Assembly: GCF_000400365.1 (NCBI RefSeq)
Contig: NZ_BAOG01000082.1
Coordinates: 38,673 to 102,672, forward strand
Source of the DNA: Vibrio jasicida CAIM 1864 = LMG 25398
Lineage (GTDB): Bacteria; Pseudomonadota; Gammaproteobacteria; Enterobacterales; Vibrionaceae
Length of the DNA stretch: 64,000 nucleotides
Direction of reading: 5' to 3'
The notes beneath the pieces are model-generated. The model was not told where the DNA came from. It did no database searches and worked only from the letters and a program-made list of their open reading frames with translations. How positions within the stretch are numbered: the first letter of the stretch is position 1; each line of letters starts with the position of its first letter. This document shows, one piece after another, positions 44,259-52,507 of this stretch. The position numbers and the translations under genes were made by a program.

Positions 44259-44792
44259 CTACGAGCGACCAAGCATTCGAGAAATGGTGCCATCTTTGTC
44301 GACCACTTGGTGTTTGATAGCGCCAGCAACGTGAAGAACAAACACAGCAATCAGAATTTCCACTGCAGAGTGATGAATGGTTGAGCCGAGTTCTTGAAGC
44401 CAAGGGGTTTCTGGACCTTCAGCGATAATAACCCAACCGAAGATATCGACCGCTCGGCCACCACCAGCGCTCATTGCGATGCCAGAGATAGGCATTGCCA
44501 AAGTAGCGAGCAGAAGGATACCGTGTACTGCTTTGGCCGCTTTATCTTGCCATGCAGGCATTTCTGAAGCGGGTGGTAGAGCGCCTTCTTTTAAGCGCCA
44601 CACTAGACGGATAAGAGCGACAACTAAAATGATAGCGCCTAGTGATTTGTGGATGCCATACCACTCAAACTTTTCTGGGCTGCGTGGCAAATCGACCATG
44701 TAAAGCCCTAGAGCGAACACCCCGATAAAAGCAAGTCCAGTTACCCAGTGCAAAGCGATAGTTTGCCAAGTTAATGGCTTTTTGTTGAGCAT
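44259..44792 (-). CDS. Cytochrome b561 family membrane protein
   Basis: A 177-residue protein with four transmembrane helices (about 10-30, 46-66, 88-108, 140-160). Haem-ligand histidines fit the CybB pattern: IALHWVTG (His15), YGIHKSLG (His48), and SAVEILIAVFVLHVAGAIKHQ (two His late in the protein). It transfers electrons within the cytoplasmic membrane, typically quinol-linked; E. coli CybB acts as a superoxide:ubiquinone oxidoreductase. Single gene with a convergent terminator. Confidence 0.92.
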   Translation of the reverse strand: MLNKKPLTWQTIALHWVTGLAFIGVFALGLYMVDLPRSPEKFEWYGIHKSLGAIILVVALIRLVWRLKEGALPPASEMPAWQDKAAKAVHGILLLATLAMPISGIAMSAGGGRAVDIFGWVIIAEGPETPWLQELGSTIHHSAVEILIAVFVLHVAGAIKHQVVDKDGTISRMLGRS

Positions 44793-44892
44793 AATATAAT
44801 CCTCGTTTTATGTATGGTTATGCGAGTGATTATCTATTAATGTTGTGAATATAACTACACAGTTATGTGTAAAGTTGGGTAAATATTATCCA

Positions 44893-44924
44893 CAAAAAAC
44901 GCCCCAAAAGATGGAGCGTTTTTA
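44893..44924 (-). terminator. Terminator for HAD (and norR) transcript
   Basis: AAAAACGCCCC and GGAGCGTTTTT form an imperfect stem (one mismatch) at 44895-44922. Reading on the minus strand the A-run becomes the U-tract, 25 bases after the HAD stop codon. Confidence 0.75.
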
Positions 44925-44948
44925 GTCAGTTAGATGAGAGGAAACGGG

Positions 44949-45596
44949 TTATGCCTGTTTTAACTCAGCTAATGCGTGATTCAAGGAAGGAACAATCGCA
45001 TGGCCAAAGGCTCGAACTTCTTCGCAAGGCTCAACAAGATCTGGGATTTGGAAAGTGACCATGTGCGCCGCTACTGCAGAACGTACGCCATTGTTGGAAT
45101 CTTCAAACGCGATACATTTGGTTGGATCTACGTTTAGACGACTTGCCGCAAGCAGGTAGATCTCTGGATCTGGTTTGCCGTGTGACACTTCACAGCCTGT
45201 CGTTAAGTTGTCGAAATACTTGCTTAGGCCCGCCAGTTCCAACTTCTTCTGTGCTACTTCTTTCGCTGTTGATGTTGCCACTGCGGTAGGAATGCCTTTT
45301 TCCTTCAACCACTCTAGCAATTCAACTACGCCATCTTTCACTGGTATCGCTTGATGTTTTACCACTGCATCGTATCGGTCACGCCACTCTTTGTGCAATC
45401 GGTCAAGATCATCCCCATAAGCTTTGCGGAAAATCACTTCAATGCCTGCTGCATTGCGACCAATGATTGAAAGGTAAACGTCTTTATAGAATGGGAGGTT
45501 TTGTGCTTCACACGCTTCTTGGAAAATGCGCATGCAGACACGTTCCGTATCGAGGAGCAAACCATCCATGTCAAAAATAGCAGCTTGATAATTCAT
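44949..45596 (-). CDS. HAD-superfamily phosphatase (beta-phosphoglucomutase-like)
   Basis: A 215-residue cytosolic protein, starting at the ATG right before AAIFDMDGLLLDTE; an upstream ATG at 45638 adds 14 residues of low conservation. All HAD motifs are visible: DMDGLLLDT (motif I), ATSTAKEV (motif II), HGKPDPEIYL (Lys of motif III) and FEDSNNGVRSA (motif IV), with a helical cap domain between about 20 and 85. It removes phosphate from a sugar phosphate or similar small molecule; members of this branch act on 2-deoxyglucose-6-P, sugar-P or beta-phosphoglucose, and the true substrate cannot be read here. Located 97 bases downstream of norR on the same strand, possibly read through from it. 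Confidence 0.85.
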   Translation of the reverse strand: MNYQAAIFDMDGLLLDTERVCMRIFQEACEAQNLPFYKDVYLSIIGRNAAGIEVIFRKAYGDDLDRLHKEWRDRYDAVVKHQAIPVKDGVVELLEWLKEKGIPTAVATSTAKEVAQKKLELAGLSKYFDNLTTGCEVSHGKPDPEIYLLAASRLNVDPTKCIAFEDSNNGVRSAVAAHMVTFQIPDLVEPCEEVRAFGHAIVPSLNHALAELKQA

Positions 45597-45693
45597 TACT
45601 TTATGACTTGTCGATTGAGATGGCGCATTTTGACACAAGCAAGATCGATTTTCCTGCGTAATTCCACCATCTCACAGGCTTTTTACCCAACCC

Positions 45694-47226
45694 CTATTTT
45701 ATCCCTAGGCGTTTCGCTAATCGGTGTAAATTGCCGTTATCTATTTCAAGCTGACGTGCCGTTGCTGCCCAGTTGCCTTGATTCTCTTCCAGAGCTCGAA
45801 CAATCATCGCTTTTTGGAAGGTGTCTGTGGCAGGCTTCAATCCGCCTTCTGGTAGCGCAAGCCGAGAGTTTTGCTCCGTTTCCTCTACGTTCTTGATGTT
45901 CTGATTCGGCGTTCTAATATCAAAATCTTGTTCAACTAACTCGATGTCCATAGCGTGGGTACGCGCTTTTGCCAAAACACCAGCACGTTTAATGACATGT
46001 TCAAGCTCTCGCACGTTGCCTGGCCATGAATAGTCTTTGAGTGCTTGCACCAAAGTGGGAGACAAACGAATGCTGTTTAATCCCAATTTGCTTCTCAAGC
46101 GTTCGGCAAAAAAGCCCGCTAATAACAACACATCGTCTTCACGTTCACGAAGAGGCGGAACATGAAGGGGGAAGACGCTTAGACGGTGATACAAGTCGGC
46201 TCGGAAGCGCCCAGCGGTTACTTCTTCATGCAATATACGGTTGGTGGCGGCGACAATGCGTGTGTTGACTCGAATATGGCGATCATCACCCACACGTTGA
46301 ATGTCACCGTATTGTAGGGCTCGAAGTAACTTAGCTTGCAGTTCTAACGACAGTTCGCCAACTTCATCCAAAAACAGTGTGCCGCCGTCGGCTTGTTCGA
46401 ACTTACCCTTACGATTACTGATTGCGCCTGTAAATGCGCCTTTAATATGGCCGAACAACTCGCTTTCCGCCACTGATTCTGGCAGCGCTGCACAATTGAG
46501 ATAAACCAAAGTATTGCTAGAGCGACTAGAGCGATGGTGAATAGCGCTCGCAACCAACTCTTTACCCACGCCCGTTTCTCCCATCACTAGCACAGACAAT
46601 TCAGTATCGGCGACTGCATCAATCTGCTCTTGAAGATTTTTCATGCCCTGAGAGTTACCAATGATTTCATTACTTAAGGTGCGTTTCTCGGCGTAAGAGT
46701 CGCGTGGCAGGCTCGCTTGTGTCTCTAGCTGTTCTAGTAGGAGTGCAGTGTGTAGGCCACCTGCTGCCAACGCGCTGACAAAACGTAACTCTTGGTTGCG
46801 TAGCCCATCAAATTGGTTGGGATCGAAGGCGTCAATCGTAATGGCACCAATCAGTTGATCGTCGATCAGCAGAGGTAAACCAATGCAGGAATGGACATGC
46901 AGTTTGTCATCGTGGTTTGGAATCAAGCCATCGTATGGATCAGGTAAGTCGCTGTCGGAGGGAAAGCGCACGATATCGCCTGCTCGGGCAATGGCTTCTA
47001 ATCTTGGGTGTTGCTCAATAGAGAAACGGCGTCCAAGGACCTCTTTCGCCAATCCATTGATCGCTAAAGGTTTAAAGTGCTGGTCTTCATACAAAAGAAG
47101 GGCAGAAGAGTCACACTTCAATACGTCTCGAATCGTGGTTAATAACGTATCGAAGCGAGCCTGTTGAGTGAGCGCCGAGTTAAGGTCTTGCGTGATGTGT
47201 AGCCATTGCGCGATTAAAGAAGTCAT
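45694..47226 (-). CDS. norR: Nitric-oxide-responsive sigma-54 activator NorR
   Basis: A 510-residue protein from ATG 47226; a TTG at 47247 in frame lies within a NorR site and is unlikely. The GAF domain (about 20-170) should hold the mononuclear iron that senses NO. The AAA+ domain (about 190-415) has Walker A GETGVGKE, the GAFTGA loop within HIKGAFTGAIS that contacts sigma-54, Walker B GTLFLDEVGEL, and the R-finger segment LYHRLSVFPLHVPPLRERE. The Fis-type HTH (about 465-510) is NWAATARQLEIDNGNLHRLAKRLGIK-like, shown here by its end residues NLHRLAKRLGIK. It activates the divergent norVW genes and probably represses itself by binding the sites in the shared intergenic region. Confidence 0.95.
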   Translation of the reverse strand: MTSLIAQWLHITQDLNSALTQQARFDTLLTTIRDVLKCDSSALLLYEDQHFKPLAINGLAKEVLGRRFSIEQHPRLEAIARAGDIVRFPSDSDLPDPYDGLIPNHDDKLHVHSCIGLPLLIDDQLIGAITIDAFDPNQFDGLRNQELRFVSALAAGGLHTALLLEQLETQASLPRDSYAEKRTLSNEIIGNSQGMKNLQEQIDAVADTELSVLVMGETGVGKELVASAIHHRSSRSSNTLVYLNCAALPESVAESELFGHIKGAFTGAISNRKGKFEQADGGTLFLDEVGELSLELQAKLLRALQYGDIQRVGDDRHIRVNTRIVAATNRILHEEVTAGRFRADLYHRLSVFPLHVPPLREREDDVLLLAGFFAERLRSKLGLNSIRLSPTLVQALKDYSWPGNVRELEHVIKRAGVLAKARTHAMDIELVEQDFDIRTPNQNIKNVEETEQNSRLALPEGGLKPATDTFQKAMIVRALEENQGNWAATARQLEIDNGNLHRLAKRLGIK

Positions 47227-47242
47227 AGCCAATACCGATTGT

Positions 47243-47297
47243 GTCAATATGACTATTGTAGTGTCTTAATGACAATTTTCAACTGTGTCTAAATGAC
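47243..47297. promoter_or_regulatory. Three NorR enhancer sites
   Basis: Three copies of GT-N7-AC in the norR-norV interval: GTCAATATGAC (47243-47253), GTCTTAATGAC (47263-47273) and GTCTAAATGAC (47287-47297). E. coli norR-norVW also has three such sites. The first overlaps the norR leader, which fits negative autoregulation. Confidence 0.85.
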
Positions 47298-47351
47298 AGT
47301 TGTCAAAGTCGGGTTTTGATTAAATTATTGAAATGTAAGGGAATTAAAAGT

Positions 47352-47367
47352 TGGCACGCCCAGTGCA
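47352..47367 (+). promoter_or_regulatory. Sigma-54 promoter of norVW
   Basis: TGGCACG-cccag-TGCA places GG at -24 and GC at -12 with the required spacing (consensus TGGCAC-N5-TTGCA; one mismatch). It lies 55 bases downstream of the last NorR site and about 50 bases before the norV ATG. Confidence 0.85.
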
Positions 47368-47416
47368 ATACAAGAAGAAATTATTTTTGTTTATCCCGTC
47401 ATTCAAGGTAGTAATT

Positions 47417-48919
47417 ATGACAATTCACGTAAAAAACAACATCCACTGGGTAGGTCAACGCGATTGGGAAGTTCAAGACTTCCACGGTACAGAATACAAA
47501 ATGACAAAAGGTACCAGCTACAACAGTTATCTAATTCGTGAAGAGAAAACCGTATTGATTGATACGGTCGATCATCGATTCAGTCAACAATTCATCCAAA
47601 ATTTAGAGATGGAAATCGACCTTAAGACTATCGACTTTATCGTGGTAAACCATGCAGAAGAAGATCACTCAGGTGCATTGTCGGCATTAATGGAGAAGAT
47701 TCCGAATACGCCAATTTACTGTACAGAAGCGGCGATTGATTCAATTGTGGGTCATCACCACCATCCTGAGTGGAACTTCAAAACCGTAAAAACGGGCGAC
47801 AGCATCGATATTGGTAACGGCAAGCAACTAGTGTTCGTGGAAGCTCCAATGCTGCATTGGCCAGACAGCATGATGACTTACCTAACTGGCGATGCAGTGC
47901 TGTTCAGCAATGACGCATTTGGTCAGCACTACTGTGATGAACGTCTGTTCAATGATGAAGTGGATCAAAATGAGTTGATGGAACAGTGTTTGCGTTACTA
48001 CTCAAACATCCTAACGCCATTCAGCAGCTTGGTAACCGCTAAAATCAAAGAAGTGCTGAGCTTTAATTTGCCTGTCGACATGATCGCAACGTCACACGGT
48101 ATTGTATGGCGCGATAATCCGATTCAAATCATCGAACAATATTTGGCGTGGGCAGACAATTATCAAGAAGATCGCATTACGATTTTCTACGATTCAATGT
48201 CAAACAACACTCGAATGATGGCCGATGCAATCGCGCAAGGCATTCACGATGTCGATCCTGGCGTGGCGGTCAAAGTCTTTAATGTCTCTAAGCATGATAA
48301 GAATGAAATTCTCGCCAACGTATTCCGCTCAAAAGGCATCTTGGTTGGTTCGTCCACTATGAATAACGTCATGATGCCTAAGATCGCTGGCATGCTAGAA
48401 GAAATTACTGGTCTACGTTTTAAAGCTAAAAAAGCCGCTGCATTTGGTAGCTACGGGTGGAATGGTGGCGCGGTGGATCGTATCCATGCTCGATTAACTG
48501 ATGCAGGCTTTGAAACTGCAGTCAGTTTGAAAACCAAATGGCGACCAGATGGTAAAGCGATGCGTGAGTGCCGCGAACATGGTAAGAACATCGCAAAATT
48601 GTGGGCAAAGCATGACCTGACTAGTCCTGTTCTTGCTCCGGCGATTACTGCGTCCGCACCACAAGTTCAATCACAACCCGCTGCGCCAGCGACAACACAA
48701 GCGGTAGTAGATGCTGCTCCTAGCAACCCTAGTACAGAGGCGCATCCTGCAGATTGTCAATGCATGGTTTGCACCGTTTGTAATTGGGTATACGACCCAG
48801 CTCAAGGCGAGCCTAACCAAGGTGTTGAACCGGGTACAGCTTGGTCGGAAGTGCCAGATTACTTCTTGTGCCCAGAATGCCATTTAGGTAAAGACGTTTT
48901 CGTTGAATACAACGGTTAG
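47417..48919 (+). CDS. norV: Anaerobic nitric oxide reductase flavorubredoxin
   Basis: A 500-residue protein from ATG 47417 with AAGGTAG upstream. The first 250 residues are a metallo-beta-lactamase-like domain with the diiron ligands: HAEEDHSGAL near residue 80, HWPDSMMTY near 147, the Asp of FSNDAFGQHY and a late His in SHGIVWR. A flavodoxin domain follows (about 255-395; IFYDSMSNNTRMMADAI, the FMN-phosphate loop). A C-terminal rubredoxin domain (about 445-500) has two CxxC pairs, CMVCTVCNWVYDP and LCPECH. It reduces NO to N2O in the cytoplasm at low oxygen, with electrons supplied via NorW. The linker before the rubredoxin is longer and Ala/Pro-rich. Nine bases separate it from norW. Confidence 0.96.
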   Translation: MTIHVKNNIHWVGQRDWEVQDFHGTEYKMTKGTSYNSYLIREEKTVLIDTVDHRFSQQFIQNLEMEIDLKTIDFIVVNHAEEDHSGALSALMEKIPNTPIYCTEAAIDSIVGHHHHPEWNFKTVKTGDSIDIGNGKQLVFVEAPMLHWPDSMMTYLTGDAVLFSNDAFGQHYCDERLFNDEVDQNELMEQCLRYYSNILTPFSSLVTAKIKEVLSFNLPVDMIATSHGIVWRDNPIQIIEQYLAWADNYQEDRITIFYDSMSNNTRMMADAIAQGIHDVDPGVAVKVFNVSKHDKNEILANVFRSKGILVGSSTMNNVMMPKIAGMLEEITGLRFKAKKAAAFGSYGWNGGAVDRIHARLTDAGFETAVSLKTKWRPDGKAMRECREHGKNIAKLWAKHDLTSPVLAPAITASAPQVQSQPAAPATTQAVVDAAPSNPSTEAHPADCQCMVCTVCNWVYDPAQGEPNQGVEPGTAWSEVPDYFLCPECHLGKDVFVEYNG

Positions 48920-48927
48920 GAGGGAAT

Positions 48928-50076
48928 ATGCAAGCACCTATTGTAATTATTGGCAGTGGCTTTGCCGCTTACCAATTGGTGAAAACTGTGCGTCGCATGG
49001 ACGCAGATATTCCATTGCAAGTGTTTACTGCCGATGATGGCGCTGAATACAACAAGCCTGATTTGAGTCATGTATTCAGCAACAAGCAAACCGCCCAAGA
49101 CTTAGTGGTCAAAAGTGGTGAGGCGTTCGCACAGGAACACAACATCGAACTGTTCGCCCATACCATGATTGAGCATGTCGACGTGCAAGCTCAGCAAGTG
49201 GTAGCCAACGGCCAAACCTATCCTTACTCCAAACTGGTGTTTGCGACAGGCGCGAAAGCCTTTGTGCCGCCAATATCTGGTGATGCAGCACCTGAGGTGA
49301 TAACGCTAAACTCGCTACAAGAATATCAATTAGCAGAAGAGCAAATCAGCCGTGCGAAACGAATTCTAGTGATGGGTGGTGGTTTGATCGGCGTCGAGAT
49401 CGCCATGGATCTCGCAACCGGTGGTAAAGCGGTTACGGTGGTTGAGCCAAATGCCCGTGTGCTCGGTAACCTGATTCCTGAATTCGTCGCATTGCCGCTC
49501 GAAAACCAACTCAAGCAGCAAGGTATTCAACTTGCGTTGGAGACTGGGGTTGTTGCGATCAATCACTCAGATGATTCGCTGGTGGCGAGTTTGAGCAAAG
49601 GTGAAGAAGTCGAAGCCGATGTAGTGATTTCAGCTGCGGGTTTACGTGCTAACACTTGGTTAGCGAAGGCTTGTGGGGTGAGCGTGAACAGAGGCATCGA
49701 GGTAGATGCCCGATTACAGACATCAGTTGCCAATATATTTGCATTGGGCGATTGTGCCGAGATCCAAGGTCGAATGATGCCTTATCTCCAACCGATCGTG
49801 CTAAGTGCCAATGCTTTGGGCAAACAGCTACTAGGGCAAGAAGCAGAGCTGAAACTACCGCCTATGATGGTAAAGGTGAAAACGCCGAGCTACCCAATTC
49901 AATTGGCAGGCGATTTTAGTTCGGTGACGAACTGGAGCGTGCAGATTTCTCAAACTGGCATTGCCGCGAAAGCAGAAGATGAAAATAGCCGACTCATGGG
50001 CTTCGTCGTGACGGGAGAACAAGTTACGCAAGCATTTCCATTACTTCGAGAGTTGTCTCAAGCCGGTCAGGCTTAA
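48928..50076 (+). CDS. norW: NADH:flavorubredoxin reductase
   Basis: A 382-residue FAD/NAD-dependent enzyme. N-terminal FAD motif PIVIIGSGFAAYQLVK, NAD motif ILVMGGGLIGVEIAMD near residue 148, and ALGDCAEI near 270, which closes the FAD site. It passes electrons from NADH to the rubredoxin centre of NorV. It has AGGAGGG before the ATG and follows norV by nine bases, so the two are translated together from the sigma-54 transcript. Confidence 0.95.
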   Translation: MQAPIVIIGSGFAAYQLVKTVRRMDADIPLQVFTADDGAEYNKPDLSHVFSNKQTAQDLVVKSGEAFAQEHNIELFAHTMIEHVDVQAQQVVANGQTYPYSKLVFATGAKAFVPPISGDAAPEVITLNSLQEYQLAEEQISRAKRILVMGGGLIGVEIAMDLATGGKAVTVVEPNARVLGNLIPEFVALPLENQLKQQGIQLALETGVVAINHSDDSLVASLSKGEEVEADVVISAAGLRANTWLAKACGVSVNRGIEVDARLQTSVANIFALGDCAEIQGRMMPYLQPIVLSANALGKQLLGQEAELKLPPMMVKVKTPSYPIQLAGDFSSVTNWSVQISQTGIAAKAEDENSRLMGFVVTGEQVTQAFPLLRELSQAGQA

Positions 50077-50118
50077 CCGATTTAAACGAAAAGAATTGTA
50101 ATTAGAGAGGGTATCATT

Positions 50119-50457
50119 ATGTCGCATCTACGAATTCCTAAAGACTGGACTGTTCAACGTTCAACGCCTTTCTTCACTAAAGACAATGTGCCACCAGCGC
50201 TACTGACTCATCACAATACCGCTGAGGGTGTGTTTGGACAGTTGTGTGTCATGGAAGGGCAAGTGACTTACTACGGCTTTGCTGATGAACACGCCACAGA
50301 AGCAGAAGTAGTGGTGGTGATTAATGCAGGCCAGTTTGCTACCAGCCCACCGCAGTACTGGCATCGTATTGAGATGAGCGATGATGCTCAGTTCAACATC
50401 AATTTCTGGTCGAATAAAGACAAGAGTGGGCAAGCAATGTTCCACGCGAAGAAATAA
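50119..50457 (+). CDS. DUF1971 protein (YeaR/TehB-like cupin), nor-operon member
   Basis: A 112-residue small protein of a DUF1971 beta-sandwich type (WTVQRSTPFFTKDNVPPALL, GVFGQLCVMEGQVTYYGF, PPQYWHRIE, FNINFWS). In E. coli, YeaR of the same family is induced by nitrate and NO and under NsrR control; biochemical role unclear. Here it follows norW by 42 bases with an AGAGAGG ribosome site and ends in a terminator, so it is probably the third gene of the NO-inducible operon. Confidence 0.8.
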   Translation: MSHLRIPKDWTVQRSTPFFTKDNVPPALLTHHNTAEGVFGQLCVMEGQVTYYGFADEHATEAEVVVVINAGQFATSPPQYWHRIEMSDDAQFNINFWSNKDKSGQAMFHAKK

Positions 50458-50537
50458 CGCATACAGAAGTTAATACAGCGCTAATTTGTCGGGAAGAAGC
50501 GTTTACTATCAAGCTTAATCATTAAACGTAGGTGAAA

Positions 50538-50566
50538 GGGCAGAGATTCGTCTCTGCTCTTTTTAT
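50538..50566 (+). terminator. Terminator of the norVW operon
   Basis: GGGCAGAGA (50538-50546) and TCTCTGCTC (50551-50559) around TTCG, then TTTTT. A stable tetraloop. Confidence 0.9.
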
Positions 50567-50655
50567 ATGTATGCTTTGGGGCACTTTAAATTCTTCACGG
50601 GTTTGTTCTGTGACTCTTATCACTAAGCAATAACTGTCAGTCAATTGAATTGGTG

Positions 50656-50671
50656 TTATGTTATAACATAA
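50656..50671. promoter_or_regulatory. Perfect 16-bp palindrome, probable operator
   Basis: TTATGTTATAACATAA is a perfect palindrome. It overlaps the spacer and -10 region of a candidate promoter (TTGAAT at 50645-50650 and CATAAT at 50667-50672). The regulator is unknown. Confidence 0.5.
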
Positions 50672-50678
50672 TTTCAAT

Positions 50679-50843
50679 TCCATTTTGAACAGTCAAAGAA
50701 TAAAAGTGATTTTAGGTTTGTTGCTTGTGCCGGGTTATTAATACCCGTTTAGAGAGATGGAGGGGTCCAATCGATTTTTTCGGAATATTTACTGGTCTTG
50801 CAACCTTATCCAAAGCGATATCAATATTGGTATCGCTTTTTTT
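50679..50843 (+). ncRNA. Candidate small RNA with its own terminator
   Basis: No open frame, yet there is a candidate promoter (see palindrome), an internal hairpin CGGGT-tattaat-ACCCG (about 50732-50748), a GA-rich single-stranded stretch (AGAGAGATGGAGGGG) and a strong terminator at the end. Length would be about 165 nt. The pattern fits an Hfq-type sRNA. It could instead be an attenuator or leader fragment of a decayed gene. Not matched to a named sRNA. Confidence 0.5.
50812..50843 (+). terminator. Intrinsic terminator without an upstream ORF
   Basis: AAAGCGATA (50812-50820) pairs with TATCGCTTT (50831-50839), then TTTT. There is no coding gene directly before it. Confidence 0.85.
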
Positions 50844-51120
50844 CTGCTTGTAGAAAGCGAGATTCGATCCTGTTCTGTTTATTCTGAAACTATTCAGAAC
50901 TTGAATGGGTATAGAGGTCTAACTTGATGATTTTATGGACAATTAAATATCACTAAACTGTCATTTAAACAGGAATCAATAGTCCTGATGTAAGCCTCAT
51001 CCTACTATTTCTTCATTGCGACGGAGCGACAAGCTTAAGGAAAGTCATCACTCAGTTACGTTTTAGCAGTGTTTAGTGCGTCTTAAACGTCTAGAACGTC
51101 TTAAACTAGGAGCTTCCACA
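50844..51120. other. Noncoding leader before yiaW-like gene
   Basis: About 280 bases with no recognisable promoter or hairpin. The frame of the next gene is open to a GTG at 51076 but the better ribosome site is before 51121. Confidence 0.4.
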
Positions 51121-51444
51121 ATGAATTTAACCCTGGACTACGCCTCTCTGGCGATCTTATTTGTGGTGCTGTTGATTCTGATTTTTGGATTGATTGCCCT
51201 GCACGATATTCCCTACGAAATTGCGAAAAAACGTAACCACCCTCATGCCGATGCGATTCATGTTGCGGGATGGGTGAGCTTGTTCTTCCTTCATGTGATT
51301 TGGCCGTTCCTTTGGATCTGGGCAACCATGTACGACGGGGAGAAGAAAAACTGGTTAGGTGCTAAGCCTTCGATATCTCAACAAGATTACGAGCAACTGT
51401 TGGTCCGCATCAATCAACTTGAGCAAGCGAGAGGGGAAGAATAA
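51121..51444 (+). CDS. DUF3302 inner-membrane protein, YiaW-like
   Basis: A 107-residue protein from ATG 51121 with AGGAG upstream. Two transmembrane segments: about 8-30 (LAILFVVLLILIFGLIAL) and 47-67 (GWVSLFFLHVIWPFLWIWATMY). The pattern HDIPYEIAKKRNHPHADAIH matches DUF3302. In E. coli the yiaW gene precedes yiaV, an HlyD-type protein, as here. Stop and next start overlap (TAATG), so the two proteins are translationally coupled and probably form one complex. Function unknown. Confidence 0.85.
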   Translation: MNLTLDYASLAILFVVLLILIFGLIALHDIPYEIAKKRNHPHADAIHVAGWVSLFFLHVIWPFLWIWATMYDGEKKNWLGAKPSISQQDYEQLLVRINQLEQARGEE

Positions 51445-52439
51445 TGGAAACACTCATCATCCTAAGTTACGTAGCGCTGTGCGTTATCGTGTTTCGAGTA
51501 TTTCGTGTGCCTAAAACCAAGTGGACACTCACCACGGCGTCGGTCATTGGCATGTTCATCGTTGGTTGGATTTTTCTCTACATGGCGATGTATCAACCGG
51601 TTTCTCGTATGGCGCGTTTGTATAGCGTGACGACGCCAATCACTTCTCAGGTAGAAGGCATGGTTACCCAAGTGTATGTGCAAGGAAACCAGCAAGTGAA
51701 AGCGGGTGACCCACTTTACCAAATTGACGAAACGCCATTTAAAGACAAAGTGAACCGTATTCAAAGTGACATCAAACGCACGGAATCAGCGATTGATTTT
51801 TACCAATCTGAATTAGCGAGATACAAAAAGCTGGGCAGCAAAGGTTACTCTTCTCAAGAGAAAATCGACAACATTGAGAACCAATTACTGGAGCAAAAAG
51901 CCAATCAAAGCAAATACCAATCCGAGCTCGAAGTTGCACAGTTTAATCTGAGCAAAACCACCGTTACCGCACCAACGGATGGCTATGTCACGCAAGTGGC
52001 GCTGCGTCCGGGTATGAAGAGTCGTATTGTGCCGTTTCAAGGCAACCTGACCTTCGTTCACAAAGAAGACAAACAGCTGTTTGCTGCATTTAAACAAGCA
52101 CCAGCACGATATGTGAAAGTCGGGTATCCGGCAGAAGTGACCTTCAATACCATTCCCGGTCATGCTTACAAGGCCCATGTGACACAAGTAAATGACATTT
52201 TTGCTCAAGGCGCGATATCACCATCAGGCAACATGAAGTACCCAGAGCAAATTCCTGCTGGTGGCCGAATCTTAGTGAAAGTGGAATTGGATAATCCAGA
52301 CTTAGTCAAAGACATGCCATTGCCCTCCGGCACAGATGCACACGTCGCGGTGTACTCACCTAAATGGGAAATGTTCAGCATCGTACGTAAAGTGATTCTG
52401 AGAATGCAGAGTTGGCAAAACTGGTTATTCGAAGGCTAA
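51444..52439 (+). CDS. HlyD/EmrA-type membrane-fusion protein, YiaV-like
   Basis: A 331-residue protein with an N-terminal transmembrane helix (about 30-50), a lipoyl/biotinyl-like hairpin strand pair (QVEGMVTQVYVQGNQQVKAGDPLYQID at 67-90, shown by its end motif VKAGDPL), a coiled coil (about 95-155), the second lipoyl half (TVTAPTDGYVTQV), and a beta-barrel domain to about 290. Adaptors of this kind link an inner-membrane pump with the outer membrane. No pump gene lies beside it; partner may be the upstream YiaW-like protein or one elsewhere. Followed by a terminator. Confidence 0.87.
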   Translation: METLIILSYVALCVIVFRVFRVPKTKWTLTTASVIGMFIVGWIFLYMAMYQPVSRMARLYSVTTPITSQVEGMVTQVYVQGNQQVKAGDPLYQIDETPFKDKVNRIQSDIKRTESAIDFYQSELARYKKLGSKGYSSQEKIDNIENQLLEQKANQSKYQSELEVAQFNLSKTTVTAPTDGYVTQVALRPGMKSRIVPFQGNLTFVHKEDKQLFAAFKQAPARYVKVGYPAEVTFNTIPGHAYKAHVTQVNDIFAQGAISPSGNMKYPEQIPAGGRILVKVELDNPDLVKDMPLPSGTDAHVAVYSPKWEMFSIVRKVILRMQSWQNWLFEG

Positions 52440-52446
52440 TGACATC

Positions 52447-52476
52447 AAGGGCAAAGCTGCAGGTTTTGCCCTTTTT
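52447..52476. terminator. Terminator after yiaV-like gene
   Basis: AAGGGCAAA (52447-52455) pairs with TTTGCCCTT (52465-52473), then TTTG. Serves the plus-strand gene and may also stop the convergent LysR transcript. Confidence 0.85.
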
Positions 52477-52507
52477 GTATGGGTGTACTGCTATTGCTCG
52501 TCTGTTA

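Noticed and set aside
45501..45896. 131-codon plus-strand frame spanning the HAD-norR junction
   Set aside because: Overlaps conserved coding parts of both genes in antisense and shows no family motif.
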